In this document: positions 7,963-16,309 of the stretch, piece by piece
Numbering within the stretch: position 1 is the stretch's first letter
Layout of the letters: each line of letters begins with the position of its first letter
Source: Brotaphodocola catenula
Lineage (GTDB): Bacteria; Bacillota; Clostridia; Lachnospirales; Lachnospiraceae
Assembly: GCA_020686985.1 (NCBI GenBank)
Contig: JAJEPU010000018.1
Coordinates: 1-64,000, forward strand
DNA: 64,000 nt
Reading direction: 5' to 3'
The notes under the pieces: model-generated
What the model was told of the DNA's origin: nothing
Database searches by the model: none
Seen by the model: only the letters and a program-made list of their open reading frames with translations
Position numbers and translations under genes: made by a program

Positions 7963-8080
7963 ATGCTAAAATTAACTAACGGAATACCGGTACCGGAATT
8001 ATGATAAAGCGCTTTATGATTTCAGGCAGGAACGTCTGAGCGAAAATGTGACTCAAAACGTTATCCACAGAAACCGCTAA
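7963..8080 (+). pseudogene. Possible remnant of a small frameshifted ORF
   Basis: From ATG 7963 the frame gives MLKLTNGIPVPEL and stops. The overlapping frame gives YDKALYDFRQERLSENV and onward to TAA at 8078. Joined by a single-base shift they would form a peptide of about 39 residues. There is no ribosome-binding site and no recognised family. This is a weak call that mainly records what fills the gap. Confidence 0.2.
8061..8069 (+). other. Perfect DnaA-box match
   Basis: TTATCCACA is identical to the DnaA-box consensus and lies about 200 bp right of the iteron-like arrays. A single 9-mer can occur by chance, and it lies within the possible ORF remnant, so a role in replication is only an inference. 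Confidence 0.4.
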
Positions 8081-8110
8081 TTGGAAATTCGAATTCAATA
8101 ATGATATAGT
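8081..8110 (+). promoter_or_regulatory. Promoter of the small zinc-ribbon gene
   Basis: TTGGAA (8081-8086), 18-bp spacer, TATAGT (8105-8110), 31 bp before the ATG at 8142. It shares TATAGT and the downstream GCAACG with the promoter at 7915-7943. Confidence 0.55.
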
Positions 8111-8141
8111 TGCAACGAAAAAATCGAAAGGAGACCAGACT

Positions 8142-8438
8142 ATGGGAAGACTTTATAAAATCAACCCGCCGTGTCCCAAGTGCCATGAGGAGCATAATTG
8201 GTGGCATATCCAGCTGACGAATGAGGAACAGGCAAAGATGGATGCGTATGTAGCAGCCAGTGAGGGAAAATCATCCTTGGAGTTACTTCTAGGAGAACCT
8301 GGAATTGTTGTTACGCGAAAGATTAAGTGCTGTTGCTGCGGCCATGTATTTGAAGTGGAAGCCGGGCTGCGGAAATTTGACGAGGTCGGATACCGGGATC
8401 GGGATTTTATTGCGGCGGTTGGCGAAATACCCGTGTGA
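8142..8438 (+). CDS. Small zinc-ribbon-like protein of unknown function
   Basis: A 98-residue protein preceded by AAAGGAGA. Two cysteine clusters, PPCPKCHEEH near residue 12 and KCCCCGH near residue 64, suggest one zinc-binding site. The rest, including WWHIQLTNEEQAKMDAYVAA, is not recognised. It lies 21 bp before the next ORF and probably shares its transcript. No partner gene suggests a role. Confidence 0.6.
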   Translation: MGRLYKINPPCPKCHEEHNWWHIQLTNEEQAKMDAYVAASEGKSSLELLLGEPGIVVTRKIKCCCCGHVFEVEAGLRKFDEVGYRDRDFIAAVGEIPV

Positions 8439-8459
8439 TAAGATTAAGGAGTTGATGAG

Positions 8460-9143
8460 ATGCATTTGGATCAGTCAGCATTGGGAATCCTGCGTAAAGC
8501 AGAAGATAAGAACGGTCGGAAATACATGGATTGGCGGATACCGTATATGGATCAGCCAGGACTGATCATGGTCTATAAATCCGACAGCCGGTATGAGAAG
8601 TATATGATTTACTTTTTCACAAGTCCGGCAAGTAAATGTCACGGCAAATACCTGCATACAACCTACGGAAGTATCCGGGTAGAAGATGGTTCATTGACAA
8701 TCAGAACAAAGAACAGCGTCTATGTGGTAGGAGTTTTTTCTGCATATGCATACAGCCGGATCATGGTTAATATCAGCCAGGGAACGATGCTGAAACTGCG
8801 AACGGAGCTTTTCTCCAACATGGAATCCCTGCCGATTCGCTATTTTGACACCCATGCACACGGAGACATCATGTCGGTCTACACAAACGATGTCGACACC
8901 CTGCGACAGCTCTTTGGTCAGAGCATTCCGCAGGTGATTAATTCCGCTGTCACGATTGTCGCGACGCTGATTTCGATGCTAATCTTAAATATTCCGCTGG
9001 CTTTTTTAAGTGTCCTGATGTCGATTCTGATGCTTGTGGTGACAAAGAAGATCTCGGGACTTTCCGGCAAATATTTCTACGAACAGCAAAAAGATCTTGG
9101 AACGGTCGACGGATTTATCGAGGAGATGATGGACGGTCAGTAA
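8460..9143 (+). CDS. Chimeric ORF: unknown small protein fused in frame to a broken ABC exporter
   Basis: Residues 1-86 (start MHLDQSALGILRKAEDKNGR) belong to an unrecognised small protein of the accessory region. From about VVGVFSAYAYSRIMVNISQG the product is the membrane domain of an ABC exporter, starting in the middle of that domain. The frame ends at TAA 9141-9143, where exporters read Gln-Lys-Val-Ile-Lys; after the stop the same frame goes on VIKVFCHEE. The join near 8720 is a recombination junction. A functional product is unlikely, but the ORF is open and follows the gene at 8142 closely. Confidence 0.6.
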   Translation: MHLDQSALGILRKAEDKNGRKYMDWRIPYMDQPGLIMVYKSDSRYEKYMIYFFTSPASKCHGKYLHTTYGSIRVEDGSLTIRTKNSVYVVGVFSAYAYSRIMVNISQGTMLKLRTELFSNMESLPIRYFDTHAHGDIMSVYTNDVDTLRQLFGQSIPQVINSAVTIVATLISMLILNIPLAFLSVLMSILMLVVTKKISGLSGKYFYEQQKDLGTVDGFIEEMMDGQ

Positions 9144-10358
9144 GTTATCAAAGTATTCTGCCATGAGGAGACTTCGATCGAGGATTTCAAGAAAATCAAC
9201 AACCAGCTTCGAGAGAGTGCGGATAAGGCAAACCGCTATGCGAATATTCTGATGCCGATCAATGGAAATATCGGAAACTTAAGCTATGTTCTCTGCGCAG
9301 TCTGCGGTGCACTGATGGCACTAAAGGGAATCGGCGGAACCGTGACGATCGGAACGATCATCGCCTTTGTCACTCTCAACAAGAGTTTCACTCAGCCGAT
9401 CACTCAGATCAGCCAACAGCTCAACTCGATCATCATGGCATCTGCCGGTGCTAATCGTGTCTTTGAACTTATGGATGAAAAGCCGGAGGAGGATCACGGT
9501 TATGTACAGCTCGTGAATGCAACCGAGGATGCAGATGGAACGATTCATGAAAGCAAAACCCGCACCGATCTGTGGGCATGGAAACATCCTCATCAGGCGG
9601 ATGGAAGTGTCACCTACGAAAAGTTGAAGGGTGAGATCGTGATGGATGGGGTTGATTTCGGCTATGATCCTTTTCATCTGGTTCTGCATGATGTTCGTCT
9701 CTATGCAAAGCCGGGACAAAAGATCGCATTTGTCGGCTCAACCGGTGCTGGAAAAACGACGATCACAAACCTGATCAACCGATTTTACGATATTCAGGAC
9801 GGAAAGATCCGTTATGACGGCATCAACATCACAAAAATCCGCAAATCTGATCTGCGTCGTTCACTCGGAATGGTGTTTCAAGACACGCACCTGTTTACGG
9901 GAACCGTCCTGGACAACATTCGATACGGAAAGCTCAATGCGACCGATGAGGAGTGCATGGACGCCGCGCGTCTTGCAAATGCGGACGGATTCATTCGCAG
10001 ACTGCCAAATGGCTACCGGACGATTCTGACTGCGGACGGTGCGAGCTTAAGCCAGGGTCAGAGACAGCTCCTTGCGATTGCGCGGGCAGCGGTAGCCGAT
10101 CCGCCGGTTCTGATCCTTGATGAGGCAACCTCGTCGATCGATACGAGAACCGAGGCGCTTGTACAGGCGGGAATGGATGCGTTGATGAAGGGGCGTACAA
10201 CATTTGTGATCGCTCACCGTCTCTCCACAGTCAAGAACTCCGACTGTATCATGGTTCTTGAGCAGGGACGAATTATCGAGCGCGGAAATCACGACGATCT
10301 GATTGCTCAGAAGGGAAAGTACTATCAGCTCTACACGGGAAACTTTGCAGAGGGGTAA
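8715..10358 (+). pseudogene. ABC exporter (membrane domain plus ATPase), 5'-truncated with internal stop
   Basis: This is the remainder of a half-size type I ABC multidrug/lipid exporter. The first membrane helices are missing at the junction near 8715 and a TAA at 9141 splits the rest. Everything downstream is intact: Walker A GSTGAGKTT, signature LSQGQ, Walker B VLILDEATSSID and the switch His in IAHRLSTV. A restart at ATG 9252 would give 368 residues with only part of the membrane domain plus the full nucleotide-binding domain. Such exporters usually come as heterodimer pairs; the partner and the 5' half are not in the window. The low number of lesions implies recent inactivation. Confidence 0.85.
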
Positions 10359-10663
10359 TTCAGAAGTGTACGCAAAATCTCCGCAAACGTCAACATAAAT
10401 TTGCAGAAAGAAAGAGTTTTATTTTGTTATCGTAATTGCAAGGCTATTATTTAGGAACAAAAGTATGATTTTTACTCATTTTCTAAATCTTATACTTTAT
10501 TTTGAGAAATTTAGAAAAAAGCATTTCATTTTTTTGGTAAACTGTGGTATGATGTCTGAAAACAGAGCTTGAGCTGGAGTTAAAGATGGAACGAGATAAA
10601 ATTTAAAACACTCTGGATCAGACTCAAAATAAAAATGAATTGGAAAATGAGGAGGAAACGATT
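10359..10663 (+). promoter_or_regulatory. AT-rich intergenic region with promoter of the hydro-lyase-like gene
   Basis: Contains an inverted repeat, TTTTCTAAAT (10479-10488) with ATTTAGAAAA (10509-10518), and an extended -10 box TGGTATGAT (TATGAT at 10548-10553). No other gene was seen. Confidence 0.45.
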
Positions 10664-11488
10664 ATGGCATTTGATATTACACCTTATGTAGATATGAGTC
10701 CGGCACAGGTGCGTCAGCTGATTCGTGAGGGAGTGATCGACTTCCCAACCGCTGGTATGTGTCGTGGATATGCACAGGCAAACCTTGTGATTCTTCCGGC
10801 GGAATATGCAGCAGATTTTGAAGAGTATGCAAATAAAAATCCGTTTCCGTGCCCAATTCTTGAGATCGTAAAGGGTACCCCGGACACTCATGCAATGGGA
10901 GAGGGTGGAAACATCTGTACCGATATTCCGAGATACCGCATCTATGAGAACGGTGTCTTCACAAAAGAGCTGACTGATGTTTCCGATTATTGGAAAGAGG
11001 GTTATGTCGGCTTCCTGATCGGATGTTCGTTCTCGTTTGAAGAAGCGCTGATTCGCGAAGGTATTGAAATTCGCCATATTGCACAGGGCAGAAACGTGCC
11101 AATGTTCAAGACCAATATCCAGACCGTTCCGGCAGGTCCATTCTCCGGTCCGATGGTATGCTCAATGCGCCCGATGACACCGGAGAATGCGCAGAAGGCT
11201 TATGACATCACGGTCAAGATGCCAAACGTTCACGGCGCACCAGTACAGATGGGTGATCCGGAGAAAGTCGGTGTCAAAGACGTCATGAAGCCAGATTATG
11301 GCGAGGCAGTTGACATCTATGAGGGCGAGATTCCGGTATTCTGGCCGTGTGGTGTGACTCCTCAGGCAGCAATCGAGAATGCAAAACTTCCGATTGTCAT
11401 CACCCATGCACCGGGGCATATGTTCATCACCGACATTCCGAATGCAGAGCTGAACGATTATCTGGAAGCTCGCAAGCACAAGAAATAA
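10664..11488 (+). CDS. Putative hydro-lyase, DUF1445/YcsI (UPF0317) family
   Basis: A 274-residue protein of the family that includes Bacillus YcsI and is annotated as putative hydro-lyase. Typical segments are MCRGYAQANLVILP near the N-terminus, NPFPCPILEI, GCSFSFEEAL in the middle and PIVITHAPGHMFITDIPN at the end. Length is as expected for the family. The start at ATG 10664 is set by GAGGAGG 8 nt upstream; an ATG at 10640 in the same frame lacks such a site. The physiological substrate is not known to me. It is monocistronic, with a shared terminator region before glmS. Confidence 0.85.
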   Translation: MAFDITPYVDMSPAQVRQLIREGVIDFPTAGMCRGYAQANLVILPAEYAADFEEYANKNPFPCPILEIVKGTPDTHAMGEGGNICTDIPRYRIYENGVFTKELTDVSDYWKEGYVGFLIGCSFSFEEALIREGIEIRHIAQGRNVPMFKTNIQTVPAGPFSGPMVCSMRPMTPENAQKAYDITVKMPNVHGAPVQMGDPEKVGVKDVMKPDYGEAVDIYEGEIPVFWPCGVTPQAAIENAKLPIVITHAPGHMFITDIPNAELNDYLEARKHKK

Positions 11489-11620
11489 TGAATCATGCAC
11501 AAAGCTGGTACATGCGCCGACATGAAGAAATTACCGTGCTCTGCGGTTCTGATAGAAAAATCCTTATAACAGTTATCCAAAATATGTATGAGACTTTCGC
11601 ATCAAATTAAGATACAATGC

Positions 11621-11690
11621 AAAAAAGCTCCCGCCCCTCGTCGGGATTCACGAAATAGAATCCCATAAATGAGAGACAGGAGCTTTTCAT
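11621..11690. terminator. Terminator between the convergent hydro-lyase and glmS genes
   Basis: AAAAAGCTCC (11622-11631) pairs with GGAGCTTTT (11679-11687). An inner hairpin, GGGATTC with GAATCCC, lies at 11643-11663. Base runs on both sides make it plausible in both directions. Confidence 0.7.
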
Positions 11691-11718
11691 ATGCTTATGC
11701 TTAATACAACCACCGATA

Positions 11719-13545
11719 TTACTCTACGGTTACAGACTTTGCAAGGTTTCTCGGCTGGTCAACGTCAAGACCCTTTCCGATTGAAGTGTAGTATGCAATG
11801 AACTGCAATGCAACGATGATCGGGAATACCGTGAAGCGGTCATCCATATTTGGGATACGGATGTGGATATCTGCAAGATTCTCATCCACAACCGCGCTTT
11901 CCTTTGTCAGGAGAATGATGAAAGCACCGCGCGCCTTGACCTCACGGATGTTGGAAATTGTCTTAGCAAACACATGTTCCTGTGTCGCAATTGCGATGAC
12001 CGGAACGTTGTCGGAGATCAGTGCGATCGTACCGTGCTTGAGTTCTCCCGCTGCATACGCCTCCGCATGAATGTAGGAAACCTCCTTGAGCTTAAGCGCA
12101 CCCTCGAGAGAGAATGCATAGTCAAGACCACGACCGATGAAAAACGCATCCGGATGATTAATCAGATGAACTGCAAGCTCGTGGAAGGTCTCTTTCTGTG
12201 CAAGCATCGTCTCCATTGCAGGAATCGCATCGAGGAGATCGGAGAGGAAGTCTTCTGCCTGTTTCTCTGTAAACTTTCCGCGAACAAGAGCCATTCTGCA
12301 TCCTACCAGGTAGAGCGCTGCAAGCTGTACGGAATATGCTTTGGTGCTTGCCACAGCGATCTCCGGACCTGCATGGGTGTAGAGCACGTAGTCGCTCTCA
12401 CGCGCGATTGAGGAACCTTTTACATTGACAACTGCAAGCGTCTTAGAGCCATACTGATGAGCAAGGCGCATCGCCGCAAGTGTATCGATCGTCTCGCCGG
12501 ACTGGGAGATGATGATCACCAATGTCTTTTCATCGATCAGCGGATCTTCGTAACGGAACTCAGAAGCAATGCTTACTGCTACCGGAATCCGAAGCAGAGG
12601 TTCCATCATTGCACGCGCAACCATACCGGCATACATTGCTGTACCACAGGCAACGATGTGGATCTGGTTGCAGTTTGTAAACAGATCATCCGGAATCTTG
12701 TCAGCCGTGAAATCCGGGAGACCGTGGCTCATTCTCGGCAGGATCGTGTTCTTCATGGCATCTGGCTGTTCATGGATCTCCTTCATCATAAAGTGCGGAT
12801 AGCCGTTCTTCATTGCAGCATCCATGTTCCAGTTGACCGTCAGAATTTCCGGGGTAAACTTCGTAAATGCCTCATCGAGATTGTAAACCTGCACCTTGTA
12901 AGGCGTCAGCTTCACGATCTTTCCCTCCGGAACAACGAAATACTGGTTCGTGTAAGGAATCAGCGCAGTCAGGTCAGACGCAACAAGAGCACCGGAGTGC
13001 GTGTAGGAGGCTACAAGCGGGCTGACGCTTCGGACCGCATAAATAGAACCCGGCTGATCGTCAAACATGATACAGAAGCCGTAAGAACCGCGCAGCTTCT
13101 CCTGGAGTTTGCTGATTGCTTTGAGCGGATCGCCATCATAGAGCGAGTCGAGTACCCATGCAGCAACCTCACTGTCGGTCTGGGAGATCAGTCGGTCTTC
13201 TAAATGAAACTCCTTGGTCAGCTCATGATAGTTCTCAATGATTCCGTTGTGAATCAGAGTCACACGTCCGGCGCGATGCGGATGCGCATTCTGTTCGGTT
13301 ACACCGCCGTGGGTTGCCCAACGCGTATGACCGATTCCGCAGTGGGATGCCCCCTTGATGATCTCATCACAGTATTCTCTGAGTGCCTGTACTTTTCCAG
13401 TCTTCTTCGCAAGACAGATGCTGGAATCCTCCATCACAAGAGCAATTCCTGCACTGTCGTAACCGCGGTATTCCAGCCCTGCAAGTCCATCTAACAGAAT
13501 TTTACGAGCATCTAAAGGTCCTGAGTATCCAATAATTCCACACAT
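11719..13545 (-). CDS. glmS: Glutamine-fructose-6-phosphate aminotransferase (isomerizing)
   Basis: Makes glucosamine-6-phosphate from fructose-6-phosphate and glutamine, the first step toward UDP-GlcNAc for peptidoglycan. The 608 residues are full length. The N-terminal class II glutaminase begins MCGIIGYSG with the nucleophile Cys directly after Met, followed by GLEYRGYDSAGIA and the THGGVTEQNAHPH loop. Two SIS isomerase domains follow (ISQSGETIDT, then a second near residue 460), and the C-terminus ends DQPRNLAKSVTVE as usual. It is monocistronic, with a glmS ribozyme in its leader (13660-13902), so expression should fall when its product accumulates. Confidence 0.98.
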   Translation of the reverse strand: MCGIIGYSGPLDARKILLDGLAGLEYRGYDSAGIALVMEDSSICLAKKTGKVQALREYCDEIIKGASHCGIGHTRWATHGGVTEQNAHPHRAGRVTLIHNGIIENYHELTKEFHLEDRLISQTDSEVAAWVLDSLYDGDPLKAISKLQEKLRGSYGFCIMFDDQPGSIYAVRSVSPLVASYTHSGALVASDLTALIPYTNQYFVVPEGKIVKLTPYKVQVYNLDEAFTKFTPEILTVNWNMDAAMKNGYPHFMMKEIHEQPDAMKNTILPRMSHGLPDFTADKIPDDLFTNCNQIHIVACGTAMYAGMVARAMMEPLLRIPVAVSIASEFRYEDPLIDEKTLVIIISQSGETIDTLAAMRLAHQYGSKTLAVVNVKGSSIARESDYVLYTHAGPEIAVASTKAYSVQLAALYLVGCRMALVRGKFTEKQAEDFLSDLLDAIPAMETMLAQKETFHELAVHLINHPDAFFIGRGLDYAFSLEGALKLKEVSYIHAEAYAAGELKHGTIALISDNVPVIAIATQEHVFAKTISNIREVKARGAFIILLTKESAVVDENLADIHIRIPNMDDRFTVFPIIVALQFIAYYTSIGKGLDVDQPRNLAKSVTVE

Positions 13546-13659
13546 AATATTAATATCCTCTCTTTACTGTCTTAGTTGTCTTATCTTTTTTTCTTTGTGT
13601 TTTTTATTTTTTCGTACAAAAATAAAACCACAAACCTGTAAAAGGAATCTGATCGCTTA

Positions 13660-13902
13660 CGATTTTGATAGAATCTGACTTTTTTGTTTCGGTTATCCGA
13701 CAGTTGTTTTGCAGTTACCCGCATATTTTGTCGAATATACACGCCCGAAACGGCATGGGAGAGCACCCGCCGAATTTTCGATATTCTCTCCACCTCGTTA
13801 ACCCTGCATGCAGAAGACGATTGACATTTTTGATATTTCAAAAAGATATTTTTGTTTACTGATCGTCCATTCACGAACCTGCACAGGGTGCCTGGCGCTT
13901 AG
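13660..13902 (-). ncRNA. glmS self-cleaving ribozyme/riboswitch
   Basis: Read on the minus strand, the core matches the B. subtilis glmS ribozyme. AGCGCC at 13894-13899 follows the cleavage site, TTAACGAGG lies at 13793-13801, and ATCGAAAATTCGGCGG is within 13768-13785. Supporting helices follow toward the gene. Glucosamine-6-phosphate triggers cleavage and destabilises the mRNA. An unusually long AT-rich hairpin (GACGAT...ATCGTC, about 13815-13870) is inserted between the first helix strands. The 3' boundary is approximate. Confidence 0.93.
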
Positions 13903-13948
13903 CTTTGCTATTTAACTTCTGTTCCTCCTTCTCACAGATCTGCCCCTT

Positions 13949-13977
13949 ATTATACTAGAAGTCCCCCCTTTCGTCAA
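13949..13977 (-). promoter_or_regulatory. glmS promoter
   Basis: Minus strand TTGACG (13972-13977), 17-bp spacer, TATAAT (13949-13954). It lies about 45 bp upstream of the ribozyme cleavage site. Confidence 0.85.
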
Positions 13978-14093
13978 ATGTTTCACCAGTCAAAATAGGG
14001 CTTCCTGCGATTTTTTATGAGTTTTTCATGAGATCTTCAAGAAATCTTAAAAAATTTCTTAAAGGATTGTCTCTGTATTTCCAGTTTTTTCTA

Positions 14094-14102
14094 TGCTACA
14101 AT
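14094..14102 (+). promoter_or_regulatory. Extended -10 promoter of the NlpC/P60 gene
   Basis: TGCTACAAT, with TACAAT at 14097-14102, lies 37 bp before the ATG at 14140. No clear -35 box is seen. Confidence 0.45.
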
Positions 14103-14139
14103 AATATATCGAAAAATCAGAAACCAGGTGCGTAGTGGA

Positions 14140-16233
14140 ATGAAAATAGACAAAAGAAAAATATATTCCATGATTGGGACAATGTCCCGCATGGCGATTG
14201 CAGATCGAAGGAAATATGCGGCAGCGGGGTTGATGCTGATGTTTGGGTGTGGAACAGCTGTACTCGGTCATCTCTGTCCGATTTATCAGCCGGAACCGGT
14301 TGTTGAGGAGGTACTTGCCACAGAGGAAGAGACGGACTGGGAGACCGAGGATGATACGCTCGCTTCAACGGAGGTTGTCGAGGCGGACGCAGGATGGCAA
14401 CCGGTTGTGGATGATCTGAATCTTGCTCATTACTTCCCGGATGGTGCAGATCAGACACAGATCACGCAAAGTCTGGCAGGACAGATCTTTAAGACGCTGA
14501 TGACTCATGATGAGAACTGGATCAGCCAGATTTATGACATGTCGGATGTCACCCCGGCACAGATGGCACAGAAACTCGGAAAACCGCAAAGTTCGATTAT
14601 GGGAAAATATAGTCCTGAAGACAGCCGACAGAACAAAGATGATCCGTCTACCTGGACGATCAATTCGTTCAAAAACATCCGTATGACGGCAACGGATGGC
14701 GATGGAAATGCGATTACCCCGTATTCCAATGTGCGGGAGATCATGTCGATGGCAAATCTTTATACCTATTATAAGGGTGTCACGGATTACGATCTCTTTC
14801 TCTCCTATGCGAAGGCACTCTGGGATCAGTCTCATTCCTACACCGTCAGCCTATCGGATGTCTATTACTGTGATGGCTGTATCGGAGAGGATGCTCAGTT
14901 GAGACAGAAGGAAGAACTGGAAAAAGAGGCGAAAAAGGAGGAGAGCGGAATTTCCTATGAGGAGGCCTTTCTCGGGGCTGAGAAAGGGGCAGAGAGTGAA
15001 GAAGCAGAAGCTGGAACTGTGTCGGGAGAGGATCTCATCGATACGCAGGCTTCTTCTGGCTCTACGTCTATGATTGTCTCAAACAAGACTTCTGAACAGA
15101 GAGCTTCTGAGGAGGCGTCCCGCGCAGAGTCAAAGCAGGCAGCCTATGAGTCTTCTGTTGCAGAACAGGAGGCGAGTCGGGCAGCGGAAGCGACAACAGC
15201 GGGAATGATTGTTTCCAGTAAAAAGGCATCCTGGCAGACCTCTGCCGATCAAAATCAGGAGACGAACATGTCCTCGAACAAATCCAGCTCTGAAAGTTCT
15301 TCTGCTTTTTCAGATTCTTCAAATACAGAGAGTGGTGGATCGACAACAGAGCCTTTGGCAACCATGACAGCGACAGAGTCGGATGCCGTTCCCTCTGCGA
15401 CGGTGGCGCAATCTCAGGTTCAGGCGCAGACTCAGGCTCAATCTCATGAGGTTGCATCGGATTCGAAGTCAAAGAGCTCAAAGTCAGGAACTTCCTCTTC
15501 GTCGTATTGCCCGGGTCATGTGGATCTGATTATCCATATGAAGATTACCGGACTCAATGAGAAAAATCAGAATCTATTTGTGAAAGATTCGATTGGGAAT
15601 GATCCTGCGAACCTTGGGGATCCGGAGTGGCGTGGATGGGATGAAGCCGCGATGACAGCAGTGCGTTCCCTTGCCGCGCAGGACTGGTTTGAGAAATATG
15701 GATTAACCGTATCTGCGATTTCGGGAAGAAATGCGCTGACAAGTGCAGAGATCGAGGCATATATGGCACAGCTTCCGGCAGGATTATCCGAGGAGCGCCT
15801 TCGTATCATCCGTTTTGCACTGAATTCTGTCGGAAAAGTTCCTTACTATTGGGGTGGAAAAGCATCTGCTCCAAATTATGCCGGAAACAGCTTCGGAGTT
15901 CTGACAACCGCTGATTATAAAGGACGAGTTTTGAAAGGACTTGACTGCTCCGGCTGGATCGGCTGGGTATACTGGTCTGTAACCGGAAAACGTCTCCCTT
16001 ACGAGAGCACATCGGGACTTGCCGCTACCGGAACGAGCATCAGTCGAGACCAGTTAAAGCCGGGCGACATCATTATTCGCACGGGAACAGACGCCCATGT
16101 GATCATGTTCCTCGGATGGACTTCTGACGGAAGAATCCAATGTATTCATGAGAGCAGTGCCTCGGTGAACAATGTGACCGTTGCCGTCCGCGATGCAAAC
16201 TGGCCTTATTATCGCCGACTGATCGATGATTGA
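14140..16233 (+). CDS. Secreted NlpC/P60-family cell wall hydrolase
   Basis: Probable peptidoglycan endopeptidase or amidase at the cell surface, 697 residues. An N-terminal hydrophobic segment (YAAAGLMLMFGCGTAVLGHL, about residues 22-45) acts as signal or anchor. A unique domain and a long low-complexity Ser/Glu/Ala/Gln-rich linker (about 250-450) follow, then a C-terminal NlpC/P60 domain. Its catalytic Cys is in LKGLDCSGWIGWVYW near residue 602 and its His in TDAHVIMFLGW near 652. The start is ATG 14140 with AGGTG 9 nt upstream; GTG 14128 is an alternative. The LCP protein gene follows within 80 bp, so the two may form an envelope operon. Confidence 0.85.
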   Translation: MKIDKRKIYSMIGTMSRMAIADRRKYAAAGLMLMFGCGTAVLGHLCPIYQPEPVVEEVLATEEETDWETEDDTLASTEVVEADAGWQPVVDDLNLAHYFPDGADQTQITQSLAGQIFKTLMTHDENWISQIYDMSDVTPAQMAQKLGKPQSSIMGKYSPEDSRQNKDDPSTWTINSFKNIRMTATDGDGNAITPYSNVREIMSMANLYTYYKGVTDYDLFLSYAKALWDQSHSYTVSLSDVYYCDGCIGEDAQLRQKEELEKEAKKEESGISYEEAFLGAEKGAESEEAEAGTVSGEDLIDTQASSGSTSMIVSNKTSEQRASEEASRAESKQAAYESSVAEQEASRAAEATTAGMIVSSKKASWQTSADQNQETNMSSNKSSSESSSAFSDSSNTESGGSTTEPLATMTATESDAVPSATVAQSQVQAQTQAQSHEVASDSKSKSSKSGTSSSSYCPGHVDLIIHMKITGLNEKNQNLFVKDSIGNDPANLGDPEWRGWDEAAMTAVRSLAAQDWFEKYGLTVSAISGRNALTSAEIEAYMAQLPAGLSEERLRIIRFALNSVGKVPYYWGGKASAPNYAGNSFGVLTTADYKGRVLKGLDCSGWIGWVYWSVTGKRLPYESTSGLAATGTSISRDQLKPGDIIIRTGTDAHVIMFLGWTSDGRIQCIHESSASVNNVTVAVRDANWPYYRRLIDD

Positions 16234-16309
16234 TAAACATTGAAATCGCAAGAATCAGAAACAGAAACGTAAGTTAGTTATTAAATGAATGAAATTGGGA
16301 GGACAAAAA

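Noticed and set aside
11863..13203. Plus-strand ORFs opposite glmS
   Set aside because: Shadow frames of a clearly coding gene; no family features.
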